Origin: Mactra quadrangularis
Taxonomy: Eukaryota; Mollusca; Bivalvia; Venerida; Mactridae
NCBI GenBank assembly: GCA_025267735.1
Contig: CM046300.1
Span: 31,381,322 to 31,445,321, forward strand
DNA length: 64,000 nt
Direction: 5' to 3'
In this document: positions 63,891 to 64,000 of the stretch, in pieces
Layout of the letters: the number at the start of each line of letters is the position of its first letter
How positions within the stretch are numbered: position 1 is the first letter of the stretch
The notes under the pieces: generated by a model
Seen by the model: the letters and a program-made list of their open reading frames with translations, nothing else
What the model was told of the DNA's origin: nothing
Database searches by the model: none
Position numbers and translations under genes: made by a program

Positions 63891-64000
63891 GTTGGCGCTA
63901 TAGTCTAGTGGTAGGACACTCTTAGGGATCAGGAAGTCCTGGGTTCGAACCCATTCAGGGGCACTGCTAATTTCCTTGAGCAAGAATTTTACCTGTAATT
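63891..64000 (+). repeat. tRNA-derived SINE, cut by the window edge
   Basis: Box A-like TAGTCTAGTGG at 63901-63911 and a perfect box B GGGTTCGAACCC at 63941-63952, then GGGGCACTG and CCTTGAGCAAGAATTTTACC, a core-like block seen in many animal SINEs. The 5' and 3' acceptor parts do not pair, so it is not a tRNA gene. Confidence 0.7.

Larger units (their letters stand above)
58239..64000. other. Region upstream of RAB5IF without a recognised gene
   Basis: Holds the RAB5IF promoter side, a pogo-like MITE, a TAACTAGTTA palindrome, a hAT-like MITE, two tandem duplications and a SINE at the edge. No exon of a known gene was seen. Confidence 0.6.

Noticed and set aside
63891..63966. tRNA gene
   Set aside because: Boxes A and B are present, but the acceptor and anticodon stems do not pair and a SINE core follows, so it is called a SINE.
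1..64000. CRISPR arrays, operons or bacterial genes
   Set aside because: The window is clearly eukaryotic. The only regular short repeats are the transposon end arrays and microsatellites, without unique spacers of constant length.

Overview
The window is animal nuclear DNA: AT-rich, with short coding exons in GT-AG introns and many repeats. Four conserved metazoan genes can be rebuilt exon by exon with reading phase kept across every junction. The dense, varied DNA transposons, tRNA- and 5S-related short repeats and a LINE tail fit a lophotrochozoan genome, most likely a bivalve mollusc. No species can be named from the sequence alone.

Layout. On the minus strand, 33501 down to 2721 holds an 18-exon katanin p80 gene (KATNB1, 689 codons). 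Across a 282-bp intergenic spacer, on the plus strand, 33784-37325 holds a 3-exon UPF0598/C8orf82 homolog (222 codons). On the minus strand, 47424 down to 39934 is PIGM (7 coding exons, 476 codons), with a probable non-coding first exon near 48.9 kb. On the minus strand, 58238 down to 52626 is RAB5IF/OPTI (4 exons, 130 codons). I found no gene in 58.3-64 kb, and the first 2.7 kb is downstream of KATNB1.

The genes do not form a pathway. KATNB1 acts on microtubules at centrosomes and spindle poles. The C8orf82 homolog looks like a mitochondrial-type protein of unknown function. PIGM adds the first mannose to GPI anchors in the ER. RAB5IF/OPTI is a small ER membrane subunit tied to multipass protein insertion. 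KATNB1 and the C8orf82 homolog share one compact divergent promoter with an NRF-1-like site.

The unusual content lies between the exons. Several elements can be bounded by target-site duplications: hAT-like elements with 8-bp duplications (7800-8158, 25476-26794), a Harbinger-like element with TTA (16893-19607), a pogo-like MITE with TA (60816-60992), and two elements with 9-bp duplications (33986-35443 and 56051-57388). The last two share an odd design: each end is built from many inverted copies of a short motif beginning GGGACAA, a different motif in each element. A 3.9-kb inverted repeat with arms of about 0.87 kb lies in a KATNB1 intron. A 5S-rRNA-like segment, strong hairpins and a palindrome of TAACTAGTTA units are also present.
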